DNA of 64,000 nucleotides from Corynebacterium rouxii. Its GTDB lineage: Bacteria > Actinomycetota > Actinomycetes > Mycobacteriales > Mycobacteriaceae. A program made the position numbers and the translations under genes. The DNA is taken from assembly GCF_902702935.1 (NCBI RefSeq), contig NZ_LR738855.1:806001-870000 (forward strand), given 5' to 3'. The notes beneath the pieces are model-generated. The model did no database searches. It saw only the letters and a program-made list of their open reading frames with translations, and had not been told where the DNA came from. Below are positions 54,579 through 64,000 of this stretch, piece by piece; the first letter of the stretch is position 1, and each line of letters opens with the position of its first letter.

Positions 54579-55466
54579 ATGAGCTCACCTTCATCTCCGG
54601 CACGTCTGCTTGCTATTCATGCCCACCCAGACGATGAATCAAGTAAGGGTGCAGCCACGATGGCGAAATATGTGGCTGAGGGGCATGAGGTCATGGTGGT
54701 GACCTGTACCGGCGGTGAACTTGGTGATGTGCTTAATCCGTCGCTTGATAAAACCGCGGTGGAGGGCAGAATTGCTGAGGTTCGCCGTGAAGAAATGGCT
54801 CAAGCAGTCAAAGAATTAGGCGTCCAGCATCGGTGGTTGGGGTATCACGACTCGGGTTTTCCAGAGGGCGAACCGCTTCCACCAGTTCCACCGGGCAGTT
54901 TTGCACGGGAAGATTCTGATGAAGTGGCGGCGAAGATCGTTGAGATTATTCGTGAGTTTCGCCCGCACGTAATCATTACGTATGACGAAAACGGCGGGTA
55001 CCCGCACCCGGACCATCTGAAAGTTCATGAGGTATCGATGCTGGCGTGGGATCTGGCGGGTGACCCCGACTATCGTCTTGACCTAGGGCAGCCGTGGGCT
55101 CCGTTGAAGCTCTATTACACACATGGTTTTATTCGCCAACGCATGGAGATGTTCCATAATCTGCTGGTTGAGCAGGGGAAAACGAGTCCTTATGAGGAGA
55201 TTTTAGATCGTTGGCTTGAGCACCGTGCAGACATCATGGCACGAGTGACAACGCAGGTGTATGCCGCAGACTATTTTGATCGTCGTGACGCCGCTCTTAA
55301 AGCTCACGCCACGCAAATTGATCCGGCAGGCACATTTTTTGCTACACCGATTGAAGCCCAACAACAATTGTGGCCTACAGAAGAATTTGAGCTGGCTCGC
55401 ACACGCGTTTCTACTTCCTTGCCGGAGGATGATCTTTTTGAAGGAATCGATACCTCGGCAGATTAA
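54579..55466 (+). CDS. mca: mycothiol S-conjugate amidase
   Basis: Zinc-dependent amidase that cleaves mycothiol conjugates of electrophiles, releasing mercapturic acids for export. The zinc motif AIHAHPDDESSKG is at the N-terminus, a second metal histidine lies in NGGYPHPDHLKVHE, and VVTCTGGELGD follows the first. It is closer to Mca than to MshB by gene context (greA, DUF4307 and uppS neighbours). The ATG at 54579 with AAAGGAC upstream is used; the frame is open back to 54528. Product 295 residues. Confidence 0.9.
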   Translation: MSSPSSPARLLAIHAHPDDESSKGAATMAKYVAEGHEVMVVTCTGGELGDVLNPSLDKTAVEGRIAEVRREEMAQAVKELGVQHRWLGYHDSGFPEGEPLPPVPPGSFAREDSDEVAAKIVEIIREFRPHVIITYDENGGYPHPDHLKVHEVSMLAWDLAGDPDYRLDLGQPWAPLKLYYTHGFIRQRMEMFHNLLVEQGKTSPYEEILDRWLEHRADIMARVTTQVYAADYFDRRDAALKAHATQIDPAGTFFATPIEAQQQLWPTEEFELARTRVSTSLPEDDLFEGIDTSAD

Positions 55467-55565
55467 GCTAGCAAACAGTGGCCTCTGCTTAGAGGTTTGT
55501 GCGCGTTACGCATAAGATGAATGCGATTACCGTACTCCGGCGAGTGGAAAGAAGTAGGAAGAACT

Positions 55566-55862
55566 GTGACACAGCAATTTGTGGACATAGCAAACACGGT
55601 GCTGATCGTGGCACAGCAAGATGGTGCTGGGCCAGTGGGGTCGGAATTTGGCAAAGCCTCACCCATCGGTTGGTTCGTCGTTGTAGCGCTGCTTGCCGTG
55701 GTGCTTTACATCGGATGGGCGTTTCGACGCCGCTACACGCGCATGCACCGTAGGAACCTATTTGCGCAAACTCACGGGATCGACCCGTTTGATCATGAGG
55801 CGATTGACAAAGCGATGGCTGAAGCAGGAGTTCTCGATCAAAGCAAAAAGTACTGGTTGTGA
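55566..55862 (+). CDS. small single-pass membrane protein
   Basis: A 98-residue protein with one membrane segment (GWFVVVALLAVVLYIGW) followed by a basic cluster (RRRYTRMHRR) and a helical tail (DPFDHEAIDKAMAEAG). The GTG start at 55566 has AGGAAGAA upstream; an earlier ATG at 55521 is less likely. It lies between mca and uppS, where mycobacteria carry a similar small gene (Rv1083 position). Function unknown. Confidence 0.78.
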   Translation: MTQQFVDIANTVLIVAQQDGAGPVGSEFGKASPIGWFVVVALLAVVLYIGWAFRRRYTRMHRRNLFAQTHGIDPFDHEAIDKAMAEAGVLDQSKKYWL

Positions 55863-55886
55863 TTACTTAAGGGAGTAGACATCATA

Positions 55887-56684
55887 ATGCGCACACTAAA
55901 AAAGTTCTCTCTCCGCGACCTTGCTTATAACGCTGCATATCCTTTCTACGAGAAGCGATTGCTGCGAGAGATTCAAGGGGTGCGGCAGCCTGAGCACGTT
56001 GCCATCATGTGTGATGGCAATCGCCGGTGGGCTCGTGAGGCCGGATTTGCCGATGTTACCCATGGGCATCGCGTAGGTGCCAAGAAAATTGGCGAAATGG
56101 TGCGGTGGTGCGCGCATACTGATGTTGAACTCGTAACCGTCTACCTGCTATCGACGGAAAACCTTGGTCGAGCCTCCGACGAGCTACAGATGTTGTTCGA
56201 CATCATTGGCGACGTCGTAGATGAGCTCGCTTCACCGGAAACCAATTGTCGCCTGCGGCTTGTCGGACACCTTGATTTGCTGCCTGACGAGGTCTCCCGC
56301 CGTCTCATACAAGCTCAAGACAGCACCAACGACAACACCGGAGTCTCCGTCAACGTTGCAGTAGGGTATGGTGGCCGCCAAGAAATCGTCGATGCGGTGC
56401 GCGAGCTTATCGACGCCGAAGCTGCGGCAGGAACAACAGCTACAGAAATGGCCGAGAAAATCTCCGTCGAGTCCATTTCTAAACACCTCTATACCTCAGG
56501 CCAGCCTGATCCTGATCTCGTGATCCGTACCTCAGGCGAACAACGCCTCTCTGGCTTTTTGTTGTGGCAGGCTGCGTATTCAGAAATCTGGTTCACCGAT
56601 ACGTACTGGCCAGCTTTCCGACGCGTTGATTTTTTGCGAGCATTGCGAGAATACTCAAAGCGAAGCCGTCGCTTCGGTAAATAA
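55887..56684 (+). CDS. uppS: cis-prenyltransferase, short-chain Z-farnesyl diphosphate synthase type
   Basis: Adds isopentenyl units in cis. The diphosphate-binding CDGNRRWAREAGF, the VYLLSTENLGR segment and the C-terminal RTSGEQRLSGFLLWQAAYSE and FTDTYWPAF are the conserved family regions. The gene neighbourhood equals that of Rv1086, the mycobacterial omega,E,Z-FPP synthase that makes the C15 precursor for decaprenyl phosphate, so I favour that role over the long-chain UppS. AAGGGAGTAG precedes the ATG. Length 265. Confidence 0.9.
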   Translation: MRTLKKFSLRDLAYNAAYPFYEKRLLREIQGVRQPEHVAIMCDGNRRWAREAGFADVTHGHRVGAKKIGEMVRWCAHTDVELVTVYLLSTENLGRASDELQMLFDIIGDVVDELASPETNCRLRLVGHLDLLPDEVSRRLIQAQDSTNDNTGVSVNVAVGYGGRQEIVDAVRELIDAEAAAGTTATEMAEKISVESISKHLYTSGQPDPDLVIRTSGEQRLSGFLLWQAAYSEIWFTDTYWPAFRRVDFLRALREYSKRSRRFGK

Positions 56685-56730
56685 CGCATACGCATTCGTC
56701 TTGTTTGAGGAGGAGGACTACTTCCCAGCC

Positions 56731-57231
56731 ATGGTTCATGTTCGCTTCCACTCCATTTATGGCTCCACGGCACGCTACGCACACGAGCTAGCGTGCCGCT
56801 TGGGCACCACTGCTCGTGAGTTTGATACACCAGTTCCTCACGATGCACAGCCACTTGTAGTTCTTAGTCCCGTGCACGGTCCTAGCATCCCGGCGGTTAA
56901 ATTTGCCCGCAGCGTTTCCTCACGGGAGATTGCCGTTGCTGCTGTGGGTATGACCCTTCCTAGTGTCGCTTGCTCCAAAGACTGCCTAGCGTCGATGGTG
57001 CCAGCTTCGTGGGGACGGTTCTATCTTCCTGGCAGCTTGAAGTATTCCACGATGCAACCGGCGCATAAGGCGACTATGGCGTCGATAGTCGCATTGGTGG
57101 CTGCTAAGCCAATAAAAAGCGCAAACGACAAGAGCATGATTTCTATGTTCCAACGCGATACCGATTGGGTAGATTTTTCCGAGCTGGACGCGATTGAGCG
57201 ATGGGTGTTGGAACGTCAGAACCGCGCTTAA
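56731..57231 (+). CDS. flavodoxin-fold protein, uncertain function
   Basis: The first strand and phosphate loop ([24 protein letters not shown]) look like those of flavodoxin-like proteins that bind FMN. The rest is less typical: [16 protein letters not shown] stands where a second flavin loop would be, and [13 protein letters not shown] follows. The GAGGAGGAGGA tract upstream of ATG 56731 lies 14 or more bases away, so the start is uncertain; the frame is open from 56626 inside uppS. The stop overlaps coaA by four bases, convergently. Confidence 0.65.
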   Translation: MVHVRFHSIYGSTARYAHELACRLGTTAREFDTPVPHDAQPLVVLSPVHGPSIPAVKFARSVSSREIAVAAVGMTLPSVACSKDCLASMVPASWGRFYLPGSLKYSTMQPAHKATMASIVALVAAKPIKSANDKSMISMFQRDTDWVDFSELDAIERWVLERQNRA

Positions 57232-58154
57232 ATCTTGCGCATGCGCACGCGAGCAACTTTGTGGTCTGCGCCTTTGCGCAACACTAGGGACGCTCGTACC
57301 CGAGTAGGCAGGATGTGTTCCACTAGGTTGGGTAGGTTAATAGTTTGCCAGATTCGTCGTGCTTCGTCGGTCGCTGCGCGATCGCCCATGTCGGCGTAGT
57401 GCGAGAAGTGGGCATTGGGGGCGCGAAATGCTAGCTGCCGGAGTTTCAGGAAACGATCGATATACCAGCGTTCGATGTCTTCGAGAGCGGCGTCGACATA
57501 GACACTGAAGTCAAACAGGTCGCTGACCGACAACGTAGGGCCGGTCTGCAAAACATTAAGACCCTCGACGATCAAAATGTCGGGGCGGCTGACTGTGACG
57601 CACTCGTTTTCTACACGGTCGTACAAAGTGTGGGAATACACCGGTGCTTTAACGTGTGCTTTTCCAGCTTTCACATCAGTGACAAAGCGCAGGAGTGTGC
57701 GCTGATCGTAGCTTTCTGGGAATCCTTTGCGGTCCAAAATGCCGCGTTTTTTCAGAATCTCAGTGGGGTAGAGGAAACCATCGGTGGTGACCAAATCCAC
57801 GCGAGGATGTTCCTCCCATCGCTGTAAAAGGACTTGGAGTAAACGTGCAGTGGTGGATTTTCCTACTGCCACGGATCCGGCAACGCCGATAACAAACGGA
57901 ATATGAGGTGCTTTTTCGCCCAAGAAGGTTTCGGTTGCCTGCGTGAGTTCTTGGCGCGCGTGGACTTGGAGATGGATTAGACGCGACAGTGGTAGATAAA
58001 CCTCCGCGACTTCGTCGAGGTCGATGTTTTCTCCGATACCGCGTAATTCCACAACCTCTTGTTCGGTGAGAACTTGGGGCATCGACATGCGCAAATGACG
58101 CCACGTCTCACGATCAAAGTCGAGATACGGGCTGAGGTCTTTGTCGCGAGCCAT
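57228..58154 (-). CDS. coaA: pantothenate kinase (type I, CoaA)
   Basis: First step of coenzyme A synthesis. Walker A is [17 protein letters not shown], followed by [36 protein letters not shown] and IVEGLNVLQ, all typical of bacterial type I PanK. I use the ATG at 58154, giving 308 residues close to the mycobacterial enzyme; the frame extends to 58334 without similarity. CACAAT lies 7 bases before the ATG. It is divergent from glyA, as in Mycobacterium (Rv1092c/Rv1093). Confidence 0.94.
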   Translation of the reverse strand: MARDKDLSPYLDFDRETWRHLRMSMPQVLTEQEVVELRGIGENIDLDEVAEVYLPLSRLIHLQVHARQELTQATETFLGEKAPHIPFVIGVAGSVAVGKSTTARLLQVLLQRWEEHPRVDLVTTDGFLYPTEILKKRGILDRKGFPESYDQRTLLRFVTDVKAGKAHVKAPVYSHTLYDRVENECVTVSRPDILIVEGLNVLQTGPTLSVSDLFDFSVYVDAALEDIERWYIDRFLKLRQLAFRAPNAHFSHYADMGDRAATDEARRIWQTINLPNLVEHILPTRVRASLVLRKGADHKVARVRMRKI

Positions 58155-58362
58155 GGGTTCTATTGTGCCTTCCGTAGCCCGTGAGGAAAAATTAGTGCGA
58201 AAAACACCATAAAGGGGAGCGGGGTATAGAAATCTATCAATGGTTAGACATATGGTTAAGATGCAGATATAGCGCAAAAGTCGCTTACTTGCGTTTCGCT
58301 CGCTAACATCCATGATGCGCACATATGACCACAAACGATGAAAGGGTTAGTGGCCTTAAGCC

Positions 58363-59652
58363 ATGACAGATGACATCCGTTACCAATCGCTAACCGAGCT
58401 TGATCCAGAGGTTGCGGCTGCAATCACTGGTGAGCTTGACCGCCAGCGTTCCACGCTCGAGATGATCGCCTCTGAAAACTTCGTTCCACGCGCAGTTTTG
58501 CAGGCACAAGGATCCGTATTCACCAACAAATACGCTGAAGGTTACCCAGGGCGTCGCTACTACGGTGGCTGTGAAAACGCCGACATCGTTGAAGATCTAG
58601 CGCGTAACCGTGCCAAAGAGGTCTTCGGCGCCGAGTTTGCCAACGTGCAGCCTCACGCAGGTGCACAGGCTAATGCCGCTGTGTTGATGGCACTGGCCAA
58701 CCCCGGCGACAAGATCATGGGCCTGTCCTTGGCTCATGGTGGCCACCTGACCCACGGCATGCACTTGAACTTCTCCGGAAAGCTCTATGAAGTTGCAGCT
58801 TACGAGGTGGAGCCTGATACCTTCCGCTTGGACATGGACAAGATCCGTGAACAGGCTTTGAAGGAGAAACCACAGGTTCTGATTGCAGGCTGGTCCGCAT
58901 ACCCACGCCACCAGGACTTCGCAGCATTCCGCTCCATCGCCGATGAGGTCGGCGCTAAGCTGTGGGTCGATATGGCTCACTTCGCTGGTCTTGTAGCTGC
59001 TGGTTTGCACCCATCGCCAGTCCCTTACGCTGATGTTGTTTCCACAACCGTTCACAAGACGTTGGGTGGTCCACGCTCGGGCATGATCTTATCCAAGCAG
59101 GAGTACGCCAAGAAGCTGAACTCCGCAGTTTTCCCAGGCCAGCAGGGCGGACCTTTGATGCATGCAGTTGCAGCGAAGGCTGTTGCCATGAAGATTGCTG
59201 CAACTGAGGAGTTCAAGGATCGCCAGCAGCGCACTCTTGATGGTGCTCAGATCATCGCCGAGCGATTGACTGGCGCTGACTGCAAGGCTGCAGGTGTGGA
59301 CGTACTGACCGGTGGCACCGATGTCCACTTGGTCCTTGTCGATCTGCGTAATTCCCAGATGGATGGTCAGCAGGCTGAAGACCTCCTCCATGAGGTCGGA
59401 ATCACCGTGAACCGTAACGCGGTTCCTTTCGACCCACGCCCACCAATGGTTACCTCCGGTCTGCGTATCGGTACTCCAGCTTTGGCTAGCCGTGGCTTCG
59501 ACGCTGCAGGTTTCACCGAGGTTGCCGATATCATCGCTACTGCATTGGCACAAGGTGCCGGTGCTGACACCGAGCAGCTGCGCGCACGCGTCGCAAAGCT
59601 TGCCGAGCAGTACCCACTCTACGAGGGTCTTGAGGACTGGAAGCTCCTCTAA
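58363..59652 (+). CDS. glyA: serine hydroxymethyltransferase
   Basis: PLP enzyme that converts serine to glycine and loads tetrahydrofolate with one-carbon units. The PLP lysine is in [16 protein letters not shown], the substrate region is [12 protein letters not shown], and [18 protein letters not shown] and [16 protein letters not shown] are standard. Length 429 and strong codon bias indicate a highly expressed housekeeping enzyme. An AAAGGG tract lies 17 bases before the ATG, farther than usual. A terminator follows at once. Confidence 0.96.
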   Translation: MTDDIRYQSLTELDPEVAAAITGELDRQRSTLEMIASENFVPRAVLQAQGSVFTNKYAEGYPGRRYYGGCENADIVEDLARNRAKEVFGAEFANVQPHAGAQANAAVLMALANPGDKIMGLSLAHGGHLTHGMHLNFSGKLYEVAAYEVEPDTFRLDMDKIREQALKEKPQVLIAGWSAYPRHQDFAAFRSIADEVGAKLWVDMAHFAGLVAAGLHPSPVPYADVVSTTVHKTLGGPRSGMILSKQEYAKKLNSAVFPGQQGGPLMHAVAAKAVAMKIAATEEFKDRQQRTLDGAQIIAERLTGADCKAAGVDVLTGGTDVHLVLVDLRNSQMDGQQAEDLLHEVGITVNRNAVPFDPRPPMVTSGLRIGTPALASRGFDAAGFTEVADIIATALAQGAGADTEQLRARVAKLAEQYPLYEGLEDWKLL

Positions 59653-59661
59653 AGCTCAAGC

Positions 59662-59712
59662 AAAAGCCGCACATTGTGAAGGTCAAACCCCTTCAGAATG
59701 TGCGGCTTTCGT
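59662..59712. terminator. rho-independent terminator between glyA and DUF5997
   Basis: AAAGCCGCACATT-GAAGG pairs with CCTTC-AATGTGCGGCTTT, with A and T tracts on both flanks, so it can act for both converging transcripts. Confidence 0.88.
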
Positions 59713-59722
59713 GTTTTATAAC

Positions 59723-60106
59723 TTAGTTTTCGTCGTGATCGTTGCCGGTTACGGTAGCACGATTTTCTGCCAACGAAGTACGTGCAGCGCGAAGCCACTC
59801 CGGCTGATTCTCTAGGAGGGATTTGATCTCGGCGGTGGTCAAAGCCTTGTCCATGTCGTTACGCTTCAACGCGGTGATCGTGATGCCCAACTTCTGGGCT
59901 ACCACTGGGCGTGGGTGTGGGCCATTACGGCGTAGATCTTGCAGCCACTGAGGCGGATTTGCTTGCAGTTCCACGAACTCGTCGTGAGTCAAAGCGTTGT
60001 TCTGGAACTCCTCTGGCGTGGCGGGCAGGAAGATGCCCAGCTTCTTTGCAGCGGTCTGCGGCTTCATTGCGGTGCCGGACGGCTTTCTTACAGATTCTTC
60101 ATTCAC
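59723..60106 (-). CDS. DUF5997 family protein
   Basis: A 127-residue protein with a repeated helical pattern: KKLGIFLPATPEEFQNNALTHDEF near the start and QKLGITITALKRNDMDKALTTAEI later, so the chain appears to hold two related modules. This matches DUF5997, which is usually found next to a LysR-like gene as here. I use GTG 60106: TACCGT lies 7 bases upstream and there is no ribosome binding site. An internal ATG at 60067 is an alternative. Function unknown. Confidence 0.8.
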   Translation of the reverse strand: MNEESVRKPSGTAMKPQTAAKKLGIFLPATPEEFQNNALTHDEFVELQANPPQWLQDLRRNGPHPRPVVAQKLGITITALKRNDMDKALTTAEIKSLLENQPEWLRAARTSLAENRATVTGNDHDEN

Positions 60107-60111
60107 AGGGT

Positions 60112-60123
60112 TAACGGTAGCAT
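60112..60123. promoter_or_regulatory. overlapping divergent -10 elements
   Basis: On the minus strand TACCGT (plus-strand 60114-60119) ends 7 bases before GTG 60106. On the plus strand TAGCAT (60118-60123) ends 8 bases before ATG 60132. They share two bases. Only 25 bases separate the start codons, and neither gene has a ribosome binding site. Confidence 0.5.
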
Positions 60124-60131
60124 TGATTCTT

Positions 60132-60812
60132 ATGCTGACACTAAGTTTCGCCACTGGAACCGAGCCGAATAAGTGGTTCACACGGTTTGAGGAACGCACC
60201 GACCATGGCGGATTGCGCACCCTAAGCGATGATGATCCCGTTGCTTTGCTTGCCGACGCTACCGCGGATCTAGCACTTGTTCGGCTCCCAGATTCTCGCG
60301 TGGACAACGACGACACCGTGCACGTGGTGGAGCTGTATCAGGAGTCGATGGGTGTGGCATTGCCCAAAGAACACACCTTGACGCTGCTGGACGTGGTAGA
60401 GCCAAGTGACCTTGAGGACGAGATGATTAACTACATCACCCCTCCTAGTCTTGAGGTTGACATCGCAGCTGTTCGGGCGCAATTGCAGGTGGTGGCAGCT
60501 AACGTGGGCGTGGTTATCGCTCCGCGGCCGCTATTGAAGGTGCTCAGCGGCAAGCTTGTGGAACATCGTGAGTTTAATGATCCTGAGCGATATGGACAGG
60601 CGCGTACTCGCATTGCTTTGGTGTGGAAGAAGGAGCGCGACGGCGAGGATATCCAAGATTTCGTTGGTATTGCGAAGGGGCGGACTGTCCAGTCGTCGAG
60701 GCAGTCGAATGCCAAGAAATTATCAGCTCGTGAAAAGACTCTGGCGAAGCAGAAGCGTCGACAAGAGGCAGGGAAGAAACCCGTGCGTAAGGGGGGTCGC
60801 CGTAAGCGCTAA
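60132..60812 (+). CDS. LysR-type substrate-binding domain protein without DNA-binding domain
   Basis: The 226 residues resemble the effector domain of LysR regulators (LALVRLPDSR, VVELYQESMGVALPKEH, then VGVVIAPRPLLKVL) but no helix-turn-helix precedes it. The C-terminus is a long basic tail (SAREKTLAKQKRRQEAGKK and KGGRRKR) that could bind nucleic acid. ATG 60132 is taken because it lies 8 bases after TAGCAT; the frame open from 59997 overlaps the divergent gene. With DUF5997 it forms a conserved divergent pair. Function unknown. Confidence 0.8.
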   Translation: MLTLSFATGTEPNKWFTRFEERTDHGGLRTLSDDDPVALLADATADLALVRLPDSRVDNDDTVHVVELYQESMGVALPKEHTLTLLDVVEPSDLEDEMINYITPPSLEVDIAAVRAQLQVVAANVGVVIAPRPLLKVLSGKLVEHREFNDPERYGQARTRIALVWKKERDGEDIQDFVGIAKGRTVQSSRQSNAKKLSAREKTLAKQKRRQEAGKKPVRKGGRRKR

Positions 60813-60891
60813 GCGTACAAGGTGTGCAATTGCTGGGTATTCGCATACACTCGGTTGCTTTGGTACCGACGTTTCAGCAAGGATAGAAATT

Positions 60892-61458
60892 ATGAACGCA
60901 CCGTCGCAGCCCGATTTTGTTATCCGTCCATTGCGTAGGACGGACTTCGGTCAAGTTCAACAGATTTATCTTTTGGGCTTGGAAACTGGTCATGCCTCTT
61001 ACGAAATTGAAGCCCCTAGCTGGGAAAAGTTTTCTACTTCAAAAATTGCAGAGACATTGTTCGTTGCCGTCGAGAAAACCGACGATTCCAAGGTTCTCGG
61101 CTGGGTATCCGCAGCCCCAATTTCCTCACGGACGGTTTTTAGGGGTGTTGTTGAGGATTCGATCTATATTCACCCAGATGCCCGAGGCCGTGGCGTAGCG
61201 GGAGCGCTCGTCGACAAGCTTATCGACGTCTGCCAGCATCTCGGATTCTGGGCAATCCACTCGTGGATCTTCCCCGAAAATGAAGGATCCGCAGGACTGC
61301 ATGCGTCCCGCGGATTTGAAAAAGTGGGTACTTTCAGCCACCTCGCCAAGATGACATACGGAGAAATGGCAGGCCAATGGCGCGACACTGATATTTGGGA
61401 AAAACTGCTGCCCAAGCCAGAACTCGCTGATCATGAGGCAGCAGCTGTAGAGCCTTAA
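60892..61458 (+). CDS. GNAT family N-acetyltransferase (phosphinothricin acetyltransferase-like)
   Basis: The acetyl-CoA loop is SIYIHPDARGRGVAGALVDKLI, with VLGWVSAAPISSRTVFRGVVEDS before it and LHASRGFEKVGTFSHLAKMTYGEM after it. This resembles the PAT/YncA group that acetylates phosphinothricin-like amino acids or methionine sulfone; actual substrate unknown. AAGGA precedes the ATG at 60892; the frame open upstream is not coding. Length 188. It ends two bases before the convergent MFS gene stop. Confidence 0.87.
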   Translation: MNAPSQPDFVIRPLRRTDFGQVQQIYLLGLETGHASYEIEAPSWEKFSTSKIAETLFVAVEKTDDSKVLGWVSAAPISSRTVFRGVVEDSIYIHPDARGRGVAGALVDKLIDVCQHLGFWAIHSWIFPENEGSAGLHASRGFEKVGTFSHLAKMTYGEMAGQWRDTDIWEKLLPKPELADHEAAAVEP

Positions 61459-61460
61459 AA

Positions 61461-63675
<2,215 letters not shown>

Positions 63676-63698
63676 AGCAAGTAAACCTAGTATAAAAG

Positions 63699-63711
63699 TG
63701 CACTGAGTGCA
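63699..63711. promoter_or_regulatory. candidate TetR operator
   Basis: TGCACTGAGTGCA is a perfect 6+1+6 inverted repeat. A TATACT -10 on the minus strand (63689-63694) lies on its downstream side, so a bound repressor would block the promoter of the tetR-MFS operon. Confidence 0.65.
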
Positions 63712-63748
63712 AAAAGATAGTTTATGTGTCTACAAAACTGCAGGTAAA

Positions 63749-63792
63749 AGAAAGTGCACCTCTCAGTCTGAAGATGACTAGGAGGTGCACTC
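63749..63792 (-). terminator. rho-independent terminator of fumC
   Basis: AGTGCACCTC pairs with GAGGTGCACT, with inner AGTC/GACT pairing, and is followed on the minus strand by TTTCTTTT. Confidence 0.85.
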
Positions 63793-63819
63793 TGTTGTCA
63801 GATGTGACAGGTTAAAGGC

Positions 63820-64000
63820 TTACTTGTCGCGATCGGTGTTGGCCATTGCGAGAACGTCGAGGCGCTTGTCGAGCTCTTCCTCGGTGAGCTTTTCACCATC
63901 AACAAAGCCCAAGTCGATGACAGTCTGGCGGATGGTCTTGCCTTCCTTCAGCGCGGTCTTTGCCACCTTTGCTGCAGCTTCATAGCCGATAGCTGAGTTT
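63820..64000 (-). CDS. fumC: fumarate hydratase class II, C-terminal end only
   Basis: The last 60 codons are visible (…[20 protein letters not shown], then [20 protein letters not shown], ending ANTDRDK). NSxIGYExAAKVAK and the LTEEELDK end are typical of class II fumarase, which interconverts fumarate and malate. The rest lies beyond the window. The stop is at 63820-63822, followed by a strong terminator. Confidence 0.85.
   Translation of the reverse strand, partial: NSAIGYEAAAKVAKTALKEGKTIRQTVIDLGFVDGEKLTEEELDKRLDVLAMANTDRDK

Overview
The window is a gene-dense chromosomal segment of a Corynebacterium, most likely of the C. diphtheriae group (diphtheriae, ulcerans, pseudotuberculosis). 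Support comes from the intermediate GC content, the actinobacterial marker genes (rpfB, mycothiol conjugate amidase, DUF501, DUF4307, DUF5997, short-chain Z-prenyl synthase), and near-complete matches in memory to corynebacterial LysI, enolase, GapB and RipA. It reads as core chromosome: I see no insertion sequence, prophage, CRISPR array or rRNA. Species assignment is inference.

Layout. 1-8.9 kb: rsmI (5' truncated by the window edge), metG, tatD, rpfB, rsmA, ispE, an ABC-F ATPase and an ABM-domain protein. 9.0-11.2 kb: a small operon with a secreted protein, an ECF-type sigma factor and a membrane protein that may regulate it. 11.2-16.8 kb: ppk2, pnuC, a HAD phosphatase, a CoA hydratase/hydrolase, a DUF6882-like protein and a TetR regulator. 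16.8-17.7 kb: an intergenic stretch with a cobalamin riboswitch and a terminator but no recognisable gene between them. 17.8-26.2 kb: gapB, a membrane protein, prfC, an SDR, two peptidyl-tRNA hydrolase genes, two related cysteine-rich small proteins, an HNH endonuclease and rplY. 26.4-30.8 kb: pullulanase, prs and glmU. 30.9-37.4 kb: LysR, a TDT-family transporter, a 2-hydroxyacid dehydrogenase and an asymmetric pair of ABC exporter half-transporters. 37.4-49.8 kb: tRNA-Gln, TetR, mfd, two YbjN-like proteins, lysI, mazG, a transglycosylase, eno, an FtsB-like protein, DUF501 and ppx. 49.9-50.6 kb: a tRNA with a UAA anticodon but a class I shape, followed by a gene-poor stretch. 50.6-64 kb: ripA, a BI-1-like membrane protein, a lipoprotein, greA, DUF4307, mca, uppS, coaA, glyA, DUF5997 with a LysR-like sensor, a GNAT enzyme, a TetR/MFS efflux pair and the 3' end of fumC.

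The genes mostly serve central functions: translation (metG, prfC, pth, rplY, tRNAs), cell envelope and division (rpfB, ispE, glmU, uppS, the FtsB-like protein, the transglycosylase), carbon metabolism (gapB, eno, prs, glyA, fumC, pullulanase), polyphosphate turnover (ppk2, ppx) and redox/iron control (mca, ripA).

Three sequence-level signals stand out. First, a short motif, CCGTG(G/A)GGAA and its complement, recurs about fifty times in genes and between them. Second, the riboswitch transcript seems to lead to no gene. Third, many start codons sit 7-8 bases after a TANNNT hexamer with no ribosome binding site, which points to leaderless mRNAs and fixes several start sites.
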